From Saccopteryx bilineata (lineage: Eukaryota > Chordata > Mammalia > Chiroptera > Emballonuridae), in contig NC_089492.1 in assembly GCF_036850765.1 (NCBI RefSeq), positions 293,778,590 through 293,842,589 of the forward strand: 64,000 nt of DNA. The letters run 5' to 3'. This document shows, in pieces, positions 10,008 to 21,526 of the stretch. A program made the position numbers and the translations under genes. Position 1 is the stretch's first letter. Each line of letters opens with the position of its first letter. The notes under the pieces are model-generated. The model saw only the letters and a program-made list of their open reading frames with translations. It searched no databases and was not told the DNA's origin.

Positions 10008-11962
10008 TTAAAATGTTATAGAAATGTGACAAACAAGTGTCATTAAAAGTGCTGAAGCACGAGCAGTTGAAACTTTTTCTGGGTGTTTCTTTTCAATGAA
10101 ACTTGAAAACTTCTCCCACATTGCCAGCATGTCTTTAATTTCACTTGTAGAAATCACTTTCTCTGACTCTACCTCCTCCTCACTACTAATCTCTTGCAGA
10201 AGCTCCATATGTTGCATCATCTGTAGCTCCTTCAACTCCTCAGTTGAGAGAGTTCCTCCTCATGCTCCTTGACGAGCTCGTTTATGTCACCCTCATCTAC
10301 CTCCAGACCCATCGACTTTCCGAGGGACACAATCTCCTCCAACGCTTCTACCTCAGTCTTTTTATTTATTATTTAATTTATTTTTACAGAGTCAGAGAGG
10401 GATAGATCGGGACAGACAGGAACGGAGAGAGGTGAGAGACATCAATCATTAGTTTTTCGTTGTGACACCTTAGTTATTCATTGTTTTCTCATATGTGCCT
10501 TGACCGTGGGCCTTTAGCAGACTGAGTAACCCCTTGCTCAAGCCAGCAACCTTAGGTCCAAGCTGGCGAGCTTTGCTCAAAACAGGTGAGCCCACACAAG
10601 CTGGTGACCTCAGGGTCTCGAACCTGAGTCCTCCGCATCCCAGTTTGACGCCTCATCCACTGTGTTACCACCTGGTCAGGCTCTACCTTAGTCTTGGTCT
10701 CTGGTTCAAATCCTTCGAAGTCCCTGCCTGCAACAACATCAGGCCATAACTTTTTCCATGCTGAGTTCAAGGTTCTTGTAACCTCTTGCCATGCCAAGTC
10801 AATAATGCGTAAACATATCACTATGTTGTAGTGATCTTTCCAAAACTCTCGAAGGGTTAGACTTGTATTTTCAGTTACCTCAAAGCAGTGGCAGAACAAG
10901 TACTTTGTGTAATGCTTTTTAAAGTTGGAGATGACCTGCTGATCCATAGGTTGCAAGATTGAAGTCGTGTTGGGTGGGAGGTAGAGGACTTTCACAAATT
11001 TGAACTCATTGAGAATGTCATCTTCAAGACCAGGTGGGTGGGCTGGAGCATTTTCAAGGATTAGTAATGCTTTCATCAGGGGTTTATTTTCTTGAAGATA
11101 TTTCTTCACTGCAGGACCAAAGACGAGATTTACCCATTCAATAAAAAACTACTGTGTAACCCATGCCCTAGCATTGGTGTGCCACATAACCTGCAGTTTT
11201 TCTTTAAGAATCTTGTGAGTCTTAAAGGCTTGAGGATTTTTGGAATGATAGACTAGCAGTGGCTTTACAGTCACTGCTAGCATTTGCACACGATGCAAGG
11301 GTCAGATGGTCCTTCATGGGTTTATGGCCTGGCAGCTTCTCTGCGGTTATGAAAGTCCTCCGGGGCATTTTTTTCCCCCAAAATAATCCAGTTTCATCAC
11401 AGTTGAACACTTGTTGGGGGATGTAGCCTTCCTTTGTGATAAGCACAGCAAAACGTGTGATGTACTCCTCAGGTGCCTTAACGTCAGCACTCGCAGCTTC
11501 ACCATGCCTCACCACCGAGTGGATGTCAGATCTCTTGAAATTTTCAAACCAGCCATGACTTGCCTTAAATGTATCTTCTGCTGCCTCTTTTGAGGTTGAT
11601 GGTTCTTTCTTCTTCAAGTTGCCATAAATAATACGTGCCTTTTTGCATATTTAAGTCTCTGTCACTGTATCTCCTGCCAGCTCTTTCTCTTTCACCCACA
11701 CCAGCAGAAGCTTCTCCATTTCTTCATGGATATTTGTCCTTACTTGGGACATAATTATAGTTCCTTTTGCTGGATTTGCGCTTTTGATGGCATCCTTTTG
11801 TTTAAGAATGGTACAAATTGTAGATGTGTTGCAGTCATACAGCCTTGCCAGTTCAATCAGTTGTACACCATGCTCATGTTTTTCTATTATTTCTTGCTTT
11901 ACTTCTATCGACATAATTTTCTTCTCACCACTGTCCTTTACACTCACTTTCTTTGGCTCCAT
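10008..11962 (-). pseudogene. Tigger transposase, broken
   Basis: Minus-strand reading from an ATG at 11962 gives a CENP-B-like helix-turn-helix (EKHEHGVQLIELARLYDCN), then a second DNA-binding block with HGWFENFKRS (about 11565), then the DDE nuclease core: NCDETGLFWGKKMP holds the first Asp (about 11390), LILENAPAHPP is where the second Asp normally sits but reads Glu here, and LPPNTTSILQPMDQQ follows with the third acidic region (about 10975). A C-terminal helical tail resumes at 10235 beyond the SINE. In-frame stops or shifts occur at about 11648 and between 11222 and 11109. Related host genes are the TIGD family, but intact TIRs show this is an element copy. Confidence 0.85.
10361..10682 (-). 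repeat. SINE-B, minus, inside Tigger transposase
   Basis: Left T-rich end, right head complement CCACCTGGTCAGG. CTACCTCAGTCTT (10348-10360) and CTACCTTAGTCTT (10683-10695) are the target-site duplication, so the SINE postdates the transposon. Confidence 0.93.
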
Positions 11963-12089
11963 GATAGCACACAAAAAAAGTAGTAAAAATGTAAAAATGA
12001 TGCAAGAAAGAGTACAGCACACGAGATTCGACTTGGTTGTATCCTTAAAAATTGTATATTTTTCTGTTCGTATCTCAAGGTACCACTGT

Positions 12090-13320
12090 ATATATTTTAC
12101 TTACCTTTGTCAATAATACATAATGTAACGTTTGAGTTGGAAGGTAGGTGAAGGTTTAAAGAAATGAGCAAGTTCTTATCTAAACTGATAGTACCCTTTT
12201 AGATTCTTCTAGCAGTTATGCGGATCCAGTACCTCCACATTGCAGAGAATATTTGGTGTAGTCAGTTCTTTATTTCAACCATTTTTATAACCTTGTCGTT
12301 TTACCTCACTGTTTGATTGTATTTCCCTAAAGATTTATGGTGAGCCTTTTTTCAGCTGTGTGTTTGATAAGTCTGTATATATGCTAAAATGTCTGATCAT
12401 ACGTTCTGCCTAATCTATTAGTTTTTGCAGTGTTCTTTAACAAAAGGACACTGAAATAGCAAAGATGCTTGTTAGAATTTTATTTCAAACCTTTTCAACT
12501 TTATGATGTAATTGATTTTATATTGGAATATGTTCTAACATTTAAAACATTTTTATGCTATGCACAACTTAACGGACACTTAATTTTAACCTGTTCTATA
12601 AATATTTTTCATCACTGTCAGAAGTTTAGATGGTTAGTAATACACTAAGCCTTTTCTTTGTATTCTCACATTTTCCTGGTCTGCTGCCATGGGGTACTTT
12701 GGTTGGAATGGGACTTTTTAAGGGGTCTAGATGGCATGAGGACAGGCATGCTGTTATTGAGTCACAAAACCACTGCAGAAGGAAATAGGGCAGTGACCAG
12801 ACTCCCCATGACCTGGGCGAGGAACCCTGGAATTGAGCCCGAGATTTCTGAATACCAGGGGGACTTATACAGGGAAATGTCCCTCACCTCTCTGTTCTGG
12901 GCCATCACTCCTTTCTGTGGAAGTAGATATAATGTAGTCTCCATCCCTGAGCTGTTGGGAAGAGGTCAAGCGTTAAGGTGCCCATTCACTGTGCGGTGGC
13001 TGTGCATGCAGCCTGCTTGCGCTTGAGAACTCCAGCTTCTGCTCACAGAGATGTCTCCAGGGCAGGCACCCTGCATCCCTCCAGTGCCATAAGGCCCTGT
13101 GTTTTTGTGTGCCTTTCAAAGAGAAATGGGGATTTCATGAATCCATTGACCTACTTTGAGCGAGGCACGTGCTTCTAGGTACTGAGGTATCAGTGTGGCA
13201 TCATCCCCTCCCAGGAATCTTCAAGTGACTTGCTAGAGCTCCTGGAATCTCAGTTGGCTGAAGGTGACAGGTAATGATGGCACTTGGGCCTCTGAGGATT
13301 AATAAAAGGAAGACATTGAG
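12090..13320. other. no gene recognised; ancient unique or decayed repeat DNA
   Basis: 12090-12650 is AT-rich and without features I can name. 12650-13320 is more GC-balanced and has open frames up to 122 codons, but no domain, no splice context and no similarity I recognise. Confidence 0.5.
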
Positions 13321-13650
13321 GCCCTGGCCATTTGACTCAGCAGTAGAGTGTCAGCCCGGCGAGAGGAAGTCCCCAGTTCAATTCCTGGCCAGGGCACACA
13401 GATGAAGCTCCCATCTGCTTCTCCACCCTCCCCCCCTCTTTTCCTCATGCAGGCAAGGCTTCATTGGAGCAAAGTTGGCTCGGGTGCTGAGGATGGCTCC
13501 ATGGCCTCTACCTCAGGCACTAGAATGGCTCCAGTTGCAACAGAGCAATGCCCCAGATGGGCAAAGCATTAACCTCTGGTGGCCATGCCAGATCCCAATT
13601 GGGCACATTTGGGAGTTTTTCTCTGCCTCCCTGCTTCTCACTTTAGAAGA
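13321..13650 (+). repeat. SINE-A, plus
   Basis: Starts GCCCTGGCCATTTGACTCAG with A box and GTTCAATTCCTGGCC B box. Body with GGCTCCATGGCCTCTACCTC. Ends in a region that has grown into a CA repeat. Confidence 0.88.
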
Positions 13651-13651
13651 A

Positions 13652-13712
13652 ACACACACACACACACACACAACAACAACAACCCCCCCCCACCCACACA
13701 CACACAGACACA
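13652..13712. repeat. (CA)n/(CAA)n microsatellite
   Basis: CACACACA, then CAACAACAACAACC, poly-C and a second CACACA run, arising from the A-rich tail of the SINE-A before it. Confidence 0.9.
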
Positions 13713-14570
13713 AAAAGACACTGAGTAGTTCGTTGCTTGGGCTGGGATTCCAGGATTAGCTTGTTGAGCATTTTCTCTTTTCATTCTCAGAACCTTCTGA
13801 AAAGGGAAACTAATAGAATGGCTGAAAAAATTTAAGATCAGAGAAATGAAGAAGGCTTTCCAAGTTTATCCAGCGGACAAGTGTCAGATTCAGGAGGCTG
13901 GGTTCCAGTCTGGGATTCTGGTTCCAGAGCCAGGGACAATCTCTACCACTGCTTATAAAGTCCTCACTGGAGCCAGAATACTGTGAAGACCAGGGAGTCT
14001 GCTGCTGCTGCTGTTTTTATTCTTGGAATTACAATTTCCACCATTCCTCTGAAGTCCCAAGGCACTTAACATCTGCACTCCTCCCTACCCCTTCTTCCGC
14101 AGCAGACCACCATCATATATGTCATCGTCAGTGGTTTCTTCAGGGGAAGTTTCTTTGAACCTAATCATCTTCAAAGCTTTTCCACCTAAATGACTGGTAT
14201 TCAACACAGGGGATTTCATTCTTATTCTTGTCATCCTCCACAAATGGGTTCTGGCTAGGGAAGTTGTATCTCATTTTCCCCTCCTCAGGCACTGCTGGGG
14301 ATGAGTGGTTGATGTCACTTGCTTTCATGGTCAGGTTGTGAGTGAGTTGAAGGAAGTACATTCACCCTGAGGAGGCTCCTTGGTTGTCACTCACTGTCAG
14401 GAGGTCAGTCAGAGTTGTACTTGTGGGCCCGACCCCCTAAACAACATTGTCCCAGGAATCCAGGGAGTGGAGGCAGCTCAACAGTGTCAGGGTCGTCTGT
14501 GGTGGTGACAATGTGAAAGATGGGCTTGTCGCTCCTTGTGGGGATGCCATCAAAATTTTTACCATAGTGG

Positions 14571-14762
14571 CCTGACCTGTGGTGGCGCAGTGGATAAAAT
14601 GTCAACCTGGAATGCTGAGGTCGCCGGTTCGAAAACCTGCACTTGTCTGGTCAAGGCACCTATGGGAGTTGATGCTACCTGCTTCTCTCCCTCCCCCCCC
14701 ACTCTCCCTCCTCTCTAAATTGAATAAATAAATAAATGAAATTTTAAAACGTTAAAAAAAAG
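14571..14762 (+). repeat. SINE-C, plus
   Basis: Starts CCTGACCTGTGGTGGCGCAG, B box GGTTCGAAAACC, tail AATAAATAAATAAATG. ACCATAGTG is duplicated on both sides. Confidence 0.93.
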
Positions 14763-15166
14763 TTGACCATAGTGTTCTAGGGCCCTACATCATTTGCTGT
14801 CCTGTGGCTCTGATACTTCCAGGCAGGTCATTTTCATTAACTGAGGAAAATTTTCTTCTCTTTCCTGCCCTACTTCACTGTCTCAGGGTTTCTGTTCAGC
14901 GCAGCCCCATTTGTGCCTCCCTCCAAATTGTTTCTGGAATTTTTTTCCACAGGTAAACACATTCACTCTGTCTCTGCTTGGCAGATCTTAGGCAGGATGT
15001 GCAAGTTCAGCGGCTACCTGTTTTGTCAAATGCTGTCTATGTGGAGGTTCTGCCATGCAAAGACATCTGATTCCGCTGGTAGACCATCTTCTGTGCGCAT
15101 ACTGTGTCCACCAGCTGGAACCAGTTTCATTGTCCTCGTGCACATAAATACTGACTTCCATCATCA

Positions 15167-15494
15167 AACTGAGACAGACTCCCACATGTGCCTGACCGGG
15201 ATCCACCCAGCATGCCCACCAGGGTGCGATGCTCTGCCCATCTGGGGCGTTGCTATGTAGCAACCAGAGCCATTCTAGTGCCTGAGGCAGAGGCCATGGA
15301 GCTATCCTCAGTGTCCAGGCCAACTTTGATCCAATGGAGCCTTGGCGGCAGGAGGGGAAGAGAGAGAGAGGAAGGAGAGGGTTAAGGGTGGAGAAGCAAA
15401 TGGGCGCTTCTCCTGTGTGCCCTGACCAGGAATTTAACCTGGGACTTCCACATGCCCAGCTGATGCTATACCAATGAGCCAACTGGCCAGGGCT
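15167..15494 (-). repeat. SINE-A, minus, tail-truncated
   Basis: Starts inside the body at GAGACAGACTCCCACATGTG and ends with the head complement AACTGGCCAGGGC. The terminal CTGAAGTTGGAAAC part is missing. Confidence 0.88.
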
Positions 15495-15785
15495 AATGCA
15501 TGTCCCTCTTAGTATGTGGCAGCAGTCCAGTCTGCAAACTTTGTTGGCTGATATCCTTTGGTGAATGCCTGGTAGGTCATACCCTGAAAGCGCTCCATAA
15601 CCCCTCAAGGACCCTGACCTAGATCAGCGTGTCATGAATTTTGCTATCTTCTAAAACCTACAAGAACTTCACCCGGTCTGGATGGTGAAAGATGGTTTGA
15701 GATGGAGGTCTGTTGTATTCGAAAAAAGGAAAAAAGAATTTTTAATTTTTAAATAAGACAAAGCTTCTTATAGGATTATTGTTGA

Positions 15786-16140
15786 TTTTTAATTAATTAA
15801 TTTTTTTTACAGAGACAGAGAGAGAGAGTCAGAGAGAGGAATAGATAGGGACAGACAGGAATGGAGAGAGATTAGAAGCATCAATCATTAGTTTTTCGTT
15901 GTGACATCTTAGTTGTTCATTGATTGCTTTCTCATATGTGCCTTGACCAGGGGGCTACAGCAGACTGAGTAACCCCTTGCTCAAGCCAGCGACTTTGAGT
16001 CCAAGCTGGTGAGCTTTGCTCAAACCAGATGAGCCTGCATTCAAGCTGGCGACCCTGGGGTGGCAACCCCGAGGTCTCTAACCTGGGTCCTCTGCATCCC
16101 AGTCCAATGCTCTATCCACTGCACCACCGCCTGGTCAGGC
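15786..16140 (-). repeat. SINE-B, minus
   Basis: AATTAATTTTTTTTACAGAG tail at left, body GTTTTTCGTTGTGACATC, head complement CCACCGCCTGGTCAGGC at right. GATTTTTAAT flanks both sides. Confidence 0.92.
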
Positions 16141-16203
16141 GATTTTTAATTTTTATTGCATGTATACATACTGATAATTTTTAAGTATAATATTCCATGT
16201 GGA

Positions 16204-16575
16204 CCTTGGCTGGTTGGCTCAGTGATAGAGCATCGGCGTGGTGTGCAGGAGTCCTGGGTTCGATTTCCGACCAGGGCACACAGGAGAAGCGCCCATCTGC
16301 TTCTCCACCCCTCCCCCTCTTCTTCCTCTCTGTCTCTCTCTTCCCCTCCCGCAGCCAAGGCTCCATTGGAGCAAAGTTGGCCCGGGCGCTGAGGATGGCT
16401 CTATGGCCTCTGCCTCAGGTGCTAGAATGGCTCTGGTTGCAACAGAGCAATGCCCCAGATGGGTAGAGCATCGCTCCCTGGTGGGCATGCCAGGTGGATC
16501 CCGGTCAGGCGCATGCGGGAGTCTGACTGCCTCCCTGTTTCCAACTTCAGAAAAATACAAAAAAAAAAAAATTTC
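16204..16575 (+). repeat. SINE-A, plus
   Basis: Starts CCTTGGCTGGTTGGCTCAG, has the B box GGGTTCGATTTCCGACC, and ends TTCAGAAAAATACAAAAAAA. Nearly full length. Confidence 0.93.
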
Positions 16576-16799
16576 ACGTGATGTAAAAAAGATTCTGAGC
16601 TACACATAAGTCATCTTTCAGTATGACTATACCACTGCATTCTAAATATAATTCATGAATATGATACTAATCTTACTGCATTGACAATGCCATACATATC
16701 ATCATCTTACCTATATATTTTTATTTATGTTGATTTTAGAGAAAAAAAACACATTGATTTGTTGCTCCACTTATTTATGCATTTATTGGCCGATTCTTC

Positions 16800-17121
16800 T
16801 TCTTTCTTTTCAGAGATAGGGAGTCAGAGAGAGGGATAGATAGGGACAGACAGACAGGAACGGAGAGAGATGAGAAGCATCAATCATCAGTTTTTCATTG
16901 TGACACCTTAGTTCATTGATGCTTTCTCATATGTGCCTTGACCGTGAGCCTTCAGCAGATCAAGTAACCCTTTGCTCAAGCCAGAGACCTTAGGTCCAAG
17001 CTGGTGAGCTTTGCTCAAACCAGATGAGCCCGCGCTCAAGCTGGTGACCTCGGGGTCTCGAACCTGGGTCCTCCGCATCCCAGTCCGATGCTCTATGCAT
17101 TGAGCCACTGCCTGGTCAGGC
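16800..17121 (-). repeat. SINE-B, minus
   Basis: Left CTTTTCAGAGATAGGGAGTC, right head complement GCCACTGCCTGGTCAGGC. GCCGATTCTT/GGTCGATTCTT flanks suggest the target duplication. Confidence 0.9.
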
Positions 17122-17204
17122 TATTGGTCGATTCTTTTATGATAAAACCTGCAATCTTGGCCAGAGCTTCACATATAAATCTTTAAGTATGTTTAACTCA
17201 GAAG

Positions 17205-17354
17205 TTATCTTTTTATTTATTGACTTTAGAGAGAGAGGAAAGGAAAGAGATAAAGAAACATTGATCTGTTTCTCAATGTGCCATGCCTTGGGATCAAACT
17301 GGTGATCTTTGCAAAGAAATGTTGCCCTAACTAACTGAGCTATCTGGCCAGGAC
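17205..17354 (-). repeat. VES-type SINE, minus
   Basis: TTTATTGACTTTAGAGAGAG, AACATTGATCTGTTTCTC and TGAGCTATCTGGCCAGGAC, the reversed older bat-type SINE. Confidence 0.7.
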
Positions 17355-17387
17355 TAAAGTTCTCTTTCTTTATCGCAATTATGACAT

Positions 17388-17752
17388 TTTCTTTCTTTTT
17401 GTTCTGAAGCGAGAGGCAGGGAGGCAGAGACATACTCCTGCATGTGCCCAGACCAGAGGCCATTTGGCAAGCTCCTTACCAGGGTATGCTTGGCCCATCT
17501 GGGGCTGCTGCTCCATTGCTCAACAACCGAGCTATTTTAGCTCCTGAGGCAAGGCCACTGAACCATCCTAAGCACCCGGAGCCAACTGCTCAAACCATTT
17601 AAGCCATGGCTGTGGGAGGTAAAGAGAGAGAAAGTGAAGAGAGAGCGGAGGAGAAGCAGATGGTTGCTTCTCCTTTGTCCCCTGACTGGGAATTGAAGCC
17701 ACGACTTCCAATACCAGGCCGATTCTCTACTGCTGAGCCAACTGGCCAAAGC
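17388..17752 (-). repeat. SINE-A/D-type, minus, diverged
   Basis: TTTTGTTCTGAAGCGAGAGG at left and GAGCCAACTGGCCAAAGC head complement at right. The body resembles SINE-D with GCTCAACAACCGAGC. Confidence 0.8.
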
Positions 17753-18718
17753 TTACATTTTCACACTAACAAAAATACCAGTAATTAGGCTTCAAAATGA
17801 ATTTTCTCCATTTTCAAAAATTTATTTTTTTCAATTGATGTATGTTATGTTTACGTTATTCATCTTAGCTTTTTTATTTCAAATGTTTGTCCTACATTAT
17901 TGTGTTATATTTTTCATATGTATGATGGTGTAACTAGGTCAATTGATTAGTAAAAATTTCAAGATTCACCAATGTGGACATGCATTGCTTGATTGTGATG
18001 TGTTCAGTTGACCTTCACAGATAACACGTTTTCATAAACATGAAGTCAAGACACTCCATCTGCAACATGATTTTAACTTAATGAAGGCTCAGATGATGGT
18101 TTGCATTTTTAAGAAATAAATATTTTAATCAAAGTACGTACATTATTATGTTTGACATAATGCTTAGGCATGCTTAGTAGGCTATAATACTGTATAGTGT
18201 AAACATAAATTTTATACGCATTGGAGAACCAACAAATAAGTATGACTAGCTTTATTACCATTATTCACTTGGTTGCACTGGAACAAAACCTGTATCATCT
18301 CAGGAATGTTCGTAATTTAATTTCTTTGATGTCCTCAACATATTCCCCATTGTATGTAATAAAATAGAGGCAGAGGCCTCAGATCAAATATAGGTTGACT
18401 GTAGCCACACTGCTGAATATGCAGAGCTGAGAATTCTGATAGCATCAGGATCAGATGCTTAAGTATTCGTGTGTGTTTTGTGACATTAAGTTTTCATAGT
18501 GGGCCCAACTGAGGCAGTACACATAATGTTAGGTATTTTTTTTATCAATTTCCCCCATGATGTTCTGCTTGAAGGAACCAGACCTAGATGGCCTGATAAA
18601 CAAGAAACAGAACAGGGTGCCTGACATCAGCAAGAGCAGATCCTGAAGAAAGGTATGCAAGAGCATCTGCTAAAGAAAGTCACACGTGCACACCATACAC
18701 AACCATGCCCTATAAATA

Positions 18719-19013
18719 CACCCTGGCCAGTTTGCTCAGTGGATAGAGCATCATCCTGGAGTATGAATGTTCCTGGTTCAATTCCTTGTCACAGCACACA
18801 TTAGAAATGACCATCTGATTCTCTTCCCCTCCCTCTTCTCCCACTCTTTCCTTCTTGCAGCCAGTGGCTCAGTTGTTTCAAGTGTCAGCCCCAGGCACTG
18901 AGGATAGCTCAATTGATTGGAAAAACAGCCCCAGATGGAGGTTGCTGGATGAATCCCTGTAGGGTACATGTGGAAGTCTATCTCATTCTCTCCTCTCCTC
19001 ACTTAAAACAATT
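18719..19013 (+). repeat. SINE-D, plus
   Basis: Starts ACACCCTGGCCAGTTTGCTC with A box TGGATAGAGCATC, body GGCACTGAGGATAGCTCAAT. Present at the same place in block C (57763), so it predates the duplication. Confidence 0.85.
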
Positions 19014-19059
19014 ACCTCTACAGAAGGGCATTAGAAAGCACTTAATATGTTTGGTGTAT

Positions 19060-19375
19060 TTTCGTAGTATATGTCCCAATATCCACACTGGGCAGACTAG
19101 AAACTGAGAACAAAGCCCATGCACCAGGCTGGAAGCCACACCTGTTCTTAACCTTCTATATCAATCTGTCTCTTATCTTATGTTATCTGCAAACAAAGCA
19201 GTATAAATATCCCAACCCCTTACTCCATCTGACCATTCATTCTTGGATGAGCCCACACCCCTTTGTTCAATAAGTACTGTATTTCTAATAAACTTTCACA
19301 ATGCTTGTTTCTTCAGTTGTCTTCTCTGTGAATTCTTTCTCCAAAAGAACACAAGACTGGAGGGTTAAGGTTTAA
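19060..19375 (+). repeat. solo-LTR-like unit shared by duplication blocks
   Basis: Contains AGTATAAATATCCCAACC (TATA-like), a downstream AATAAACTTTCAC polyadenylation signal and a pyrimidine-rich end TTGTCTTCTCTGTGAATTCT, the layout of a retroviral LTR 3' half. The same unit lies at 58100-58430. Family not identified. Confidence 0.5.
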
Positions 19376-19577
19376 ATTCACTTTTGGAACTGCCCTGGTC
19401 TGAGTGAACTGACAGTACAATTCTTCATAGGGTTTTGCATCCAATGTCATATTTATCTAATGGACTTTTATTTATTGTGCCAGCTGTCAATGAGGGTATT
19501 TGGTTGAAGTAATTGGATGATGGTCATTGATTAAATTCATGACGTTTTGTACTGTTTAGATATGCCTGCATTTTACC

Positions 19578-19958
19578 TAATTTTTTTTTTTTTTTTTTGT
19601 ATTTTTCTGAAGTTGGAAACGGGGAGGCAGTCAGACAGATTCCCGCATGCACCTGACCGGGATCCACCCGGCACGCCCACCAGGGGGCGATGCTCTGCCT
19701 ATCTGGGGCGTTGCTCTGTTGCAACCAGAGCCATTCTAGCACCTGAGGCAGAGGCCATGGAGCCATCCTCAGTGCCTGGGCCAACTTTGCTCCAATGGAG
19801 CCTTGGCTGTGGGAGGGGAAGAGAGAGACAGAGAGGAAGAAGAGGGGGAGGGGTGGAGAAGCAGATGGGTACATTTCCTGTGTGCCCTGGCCAGGAATCG
19901 AACCTGGGACTCCTGCACACCAGGCTGACGCTCTACCACTGAGCAAACAGCCAGGGCC
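19578..19958 (-). repeat. SINE-A, minus, present in block A only
   Basis: Full-length reversed SINE-A after a long T run, head complement AACAGCCAGGGCC at right. TTACCTAATTTT at left and CTAATTTTATCAG at right flank it, and block C (58611) has the uninterrupted CTTACCTAATTTTATCAGG. Confidence 0.94.
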
Positions 19959-20099
19959 GTTTTTTCTAATTTTATCAGAACATCTGTGTTTATTACATAG
20001 AAATTAACTGTAGAGAAGAAAATTTCCTAATTTATATTTGTTTACCCTAAATAGCAGTCTGTGCATCAAAACAAGGAAAGAGGTTGACAACCGCGCATT

Positions 20100-20395
20100 T
20101 TCTGGCCATTTTCTAAACTATTTGGACAGGAACTCCTGAATTTCCTGGCAATACACCTGCTGCAGTACTGGTGTCAGCTGCCAGAAGACAGAATCCCCGC
20201 CTTGGACTGCAGAAACTACATTACCCAGAAGGCGCTGTGCAGACAACCGCAGATTAGGCTAGAGAAAGCTGCGAAAAGGTGTTTCTGCTCAGGCTTAAGG
20301 CTTAGGGGCGGGACTTCCGTGGTTATTTGGGCTCGTGGTTAGTCTTCTCTCAAGATTAGTCAGGGCTTCCAGAGCGCTGATTTGCAGTGGAGAGA
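20100..20395 (+). promoter_or_regulatory. remnant ZNF promoter, cut off by L1
   Basis: Closely similar to the promoter of gene 3 at 58790-59030: CTGGCAATACACCTG, CATTACCCAGAAGG, GGGGCGGGACTTCCGTGG and GGGCTCGTGGTTAGTC occur in the same order. Similarity ends at about 20395, where L1 sequence starts, so exon 1 with its ATG is missing. Probably the dead promoter of a lost array member. Confidence 0.8.
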
Positions 20396-21526
20396 GGACA
20401 CAAATAAATAAAATTAGAAATGAGAGTGGAGAAATAACAACCGACATAACAAATACAAAATATTGTAAGAAAATACTATGAAGAATTGTATGCCAAAAAA
20501 TTAGACAACCTAGGTGAAATGGACAGATTCCTTGAAACATATCATCTTCCAAAAATCAATCTGGAAGAATTAGAAAACCTAAACAGACCGATTACAACAA
20601 ACGAGATCGAAACAGTTATCAAAAAGCTCCCCCCCCCCAAAAAAAAAACTCCTGGGCCTGATGGCTTCAGTGGTGAATTCTACCAAACATCCAAAGAAGA
20701 ACTGACTCCTATCCTTCTCAAGCTATTTCAAAAAATTCAGGAGGAAGGAACACTTCCAAGTTTCTTTTATGAGGCGAGCATAATTCTGATTCCAAAACCA
20801 GGCAAGGACAACACAAAGAAAGAAAATTATAGGCCAATATCCCTGATGAATTTAGATGCTAAAATCCTCAACAAAATATTAGCAAACTGGATCCAGCAAT
20901 ACATGAGAAAAATCATACATCATGATCAAGGGGGATTTATTCTGGGGAGGCAAGGATGGTACAACATTCATAAATCAATTAATGTAATTCACCATATAAA
21001 CAAAAGGAAGGAGAAAAACCACATGATAATTTCAATAGATGCAGAAAAAGCATTGGATAAAATCCAGCACCCATTTATCATCAAAACTCTTAGCAAAGTG
21101 GGAATACAGGGAACATACCTCAACATGATAAAGGCCATCTATGACAAACCCACAGCCAACATTATATTTATAATTAATGGACAAAAATTAAAAGCAATTT
21201 CCCTAAAATCAGGAACAAGGCAGGGGTGCCCCCTTTCACCACTCTTATTCAACATAGTACTGGAAGTCCTAGCTACAGCAATCAGACAAGAAGAAGAAAT
21301 GAAAGCATCCAAATTGGAAAAGAAGAAGTAAAACTATCATTATTTGCAGATGATATGATACTGTATATAGAAAACCCTAAAGTCTCAGTCAAAAAACTAC
21401 TGGACCTAATAAACAAATTCAGCAAAGTGGCAGGATATAAAATTAATACACAGAAATCAGAAGTATTTTTATAAACAAACAATGAACTGTCAGAAAGAGA
21501 AATTAAGGAAAAAATTTGTTCACTAT
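20396..21526 (+). mobile_element. L1 ORF2 reverse-transcriptase fragment, truncated at both ends
   Basis: Plus-strand ORF2 piece. 20486-21331 is open for 281 codons and shows L1 RT landmarks: [50 protein letters not shown] and [14 protein letters not shown]. The catalytic [12 protein letters not shown] block follows in another frame (about 21340), so there is a frameshift near 21300. A C/A homopolymer at 20628-20650 keeps the frame. Both the 5' and 3' parts of L1 are missing; a SINE-B fragment abuts the 3' side. Confidence 0.92.

Larger units (their letters stand above)
9434..12088 (-). mobile_element. Tigger-type (Tc1/mariner, pogo group) DNA transposon, near full length
   Basis: Both ends carry the inverted repeat CAGTGGTAYCTTGAGATACG (one mismatch in the first 21 bases), and TA dinucleotides at 9432-9433 and 12089-12090 form the target duplication. 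Length is 2655 bp, of which about 320 bp is a later SINE-B (10361-10682). The transposase gene runs on the minus strand. The well-preserved ends and mostly readable coding blocks suggest insertion well after the ancient human-type Tigger wave, but frame breaks make it non-autonomous. Confidence 0.9.
13985..15700 (-). pseudogene. minus-strand coding-like remnant, unidentified
   Basis: Between SINEs the minus strand has coding-like, moderately GC-rich stretches: 14605-14405 reads FDGIPTRSDKPIFHIVTTTD, 14361-14161 reads KMRYNFPSQNPFVEDDKNKN, and about 15600-15530 reads FQGMTYQAFTKGYQPTKFAD. The pieces lie in different frames with stops between, and no splice sites are evident, which fits a decayed processed pseudogene. 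I could not identify the parent. SINE-C (14571) and SINE-A (15167) interrupt it. It may instead be chance open sequence. Confidence 0.35.
17753..20395 (+). repeat. segmental duplication block A, paralogous to 56143-59030
   Basis: Long stretches match block C by eye: ACAAAAATACCAGTAATTAG (17768), GCATCAGGATCAGATGCTTA (18442 versus 57493), the LTR-like unit at 19060, and the ZNF promoter at 20100. Block C lacks the SINE-A present here at 19578, and A lacks the SINE-A and SINE-C present in C at 56757 and 56487. The block ends abruptly at the L1 at 20396. Confidence 0.88.

Noticed and set aside
12658..13026. 122-codon plus-strand frame as a gene
   Set aside because: No recognisable domain, no splice or promoter context, and neighbouring frames are equally open.
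20486..21331. 281-codon frame as a host reverse-transcriptase-derived gene
   Set aside because: L1 ORF2 with motifs in order, truncated at both ends and with the FADD motif shifted to another frame.
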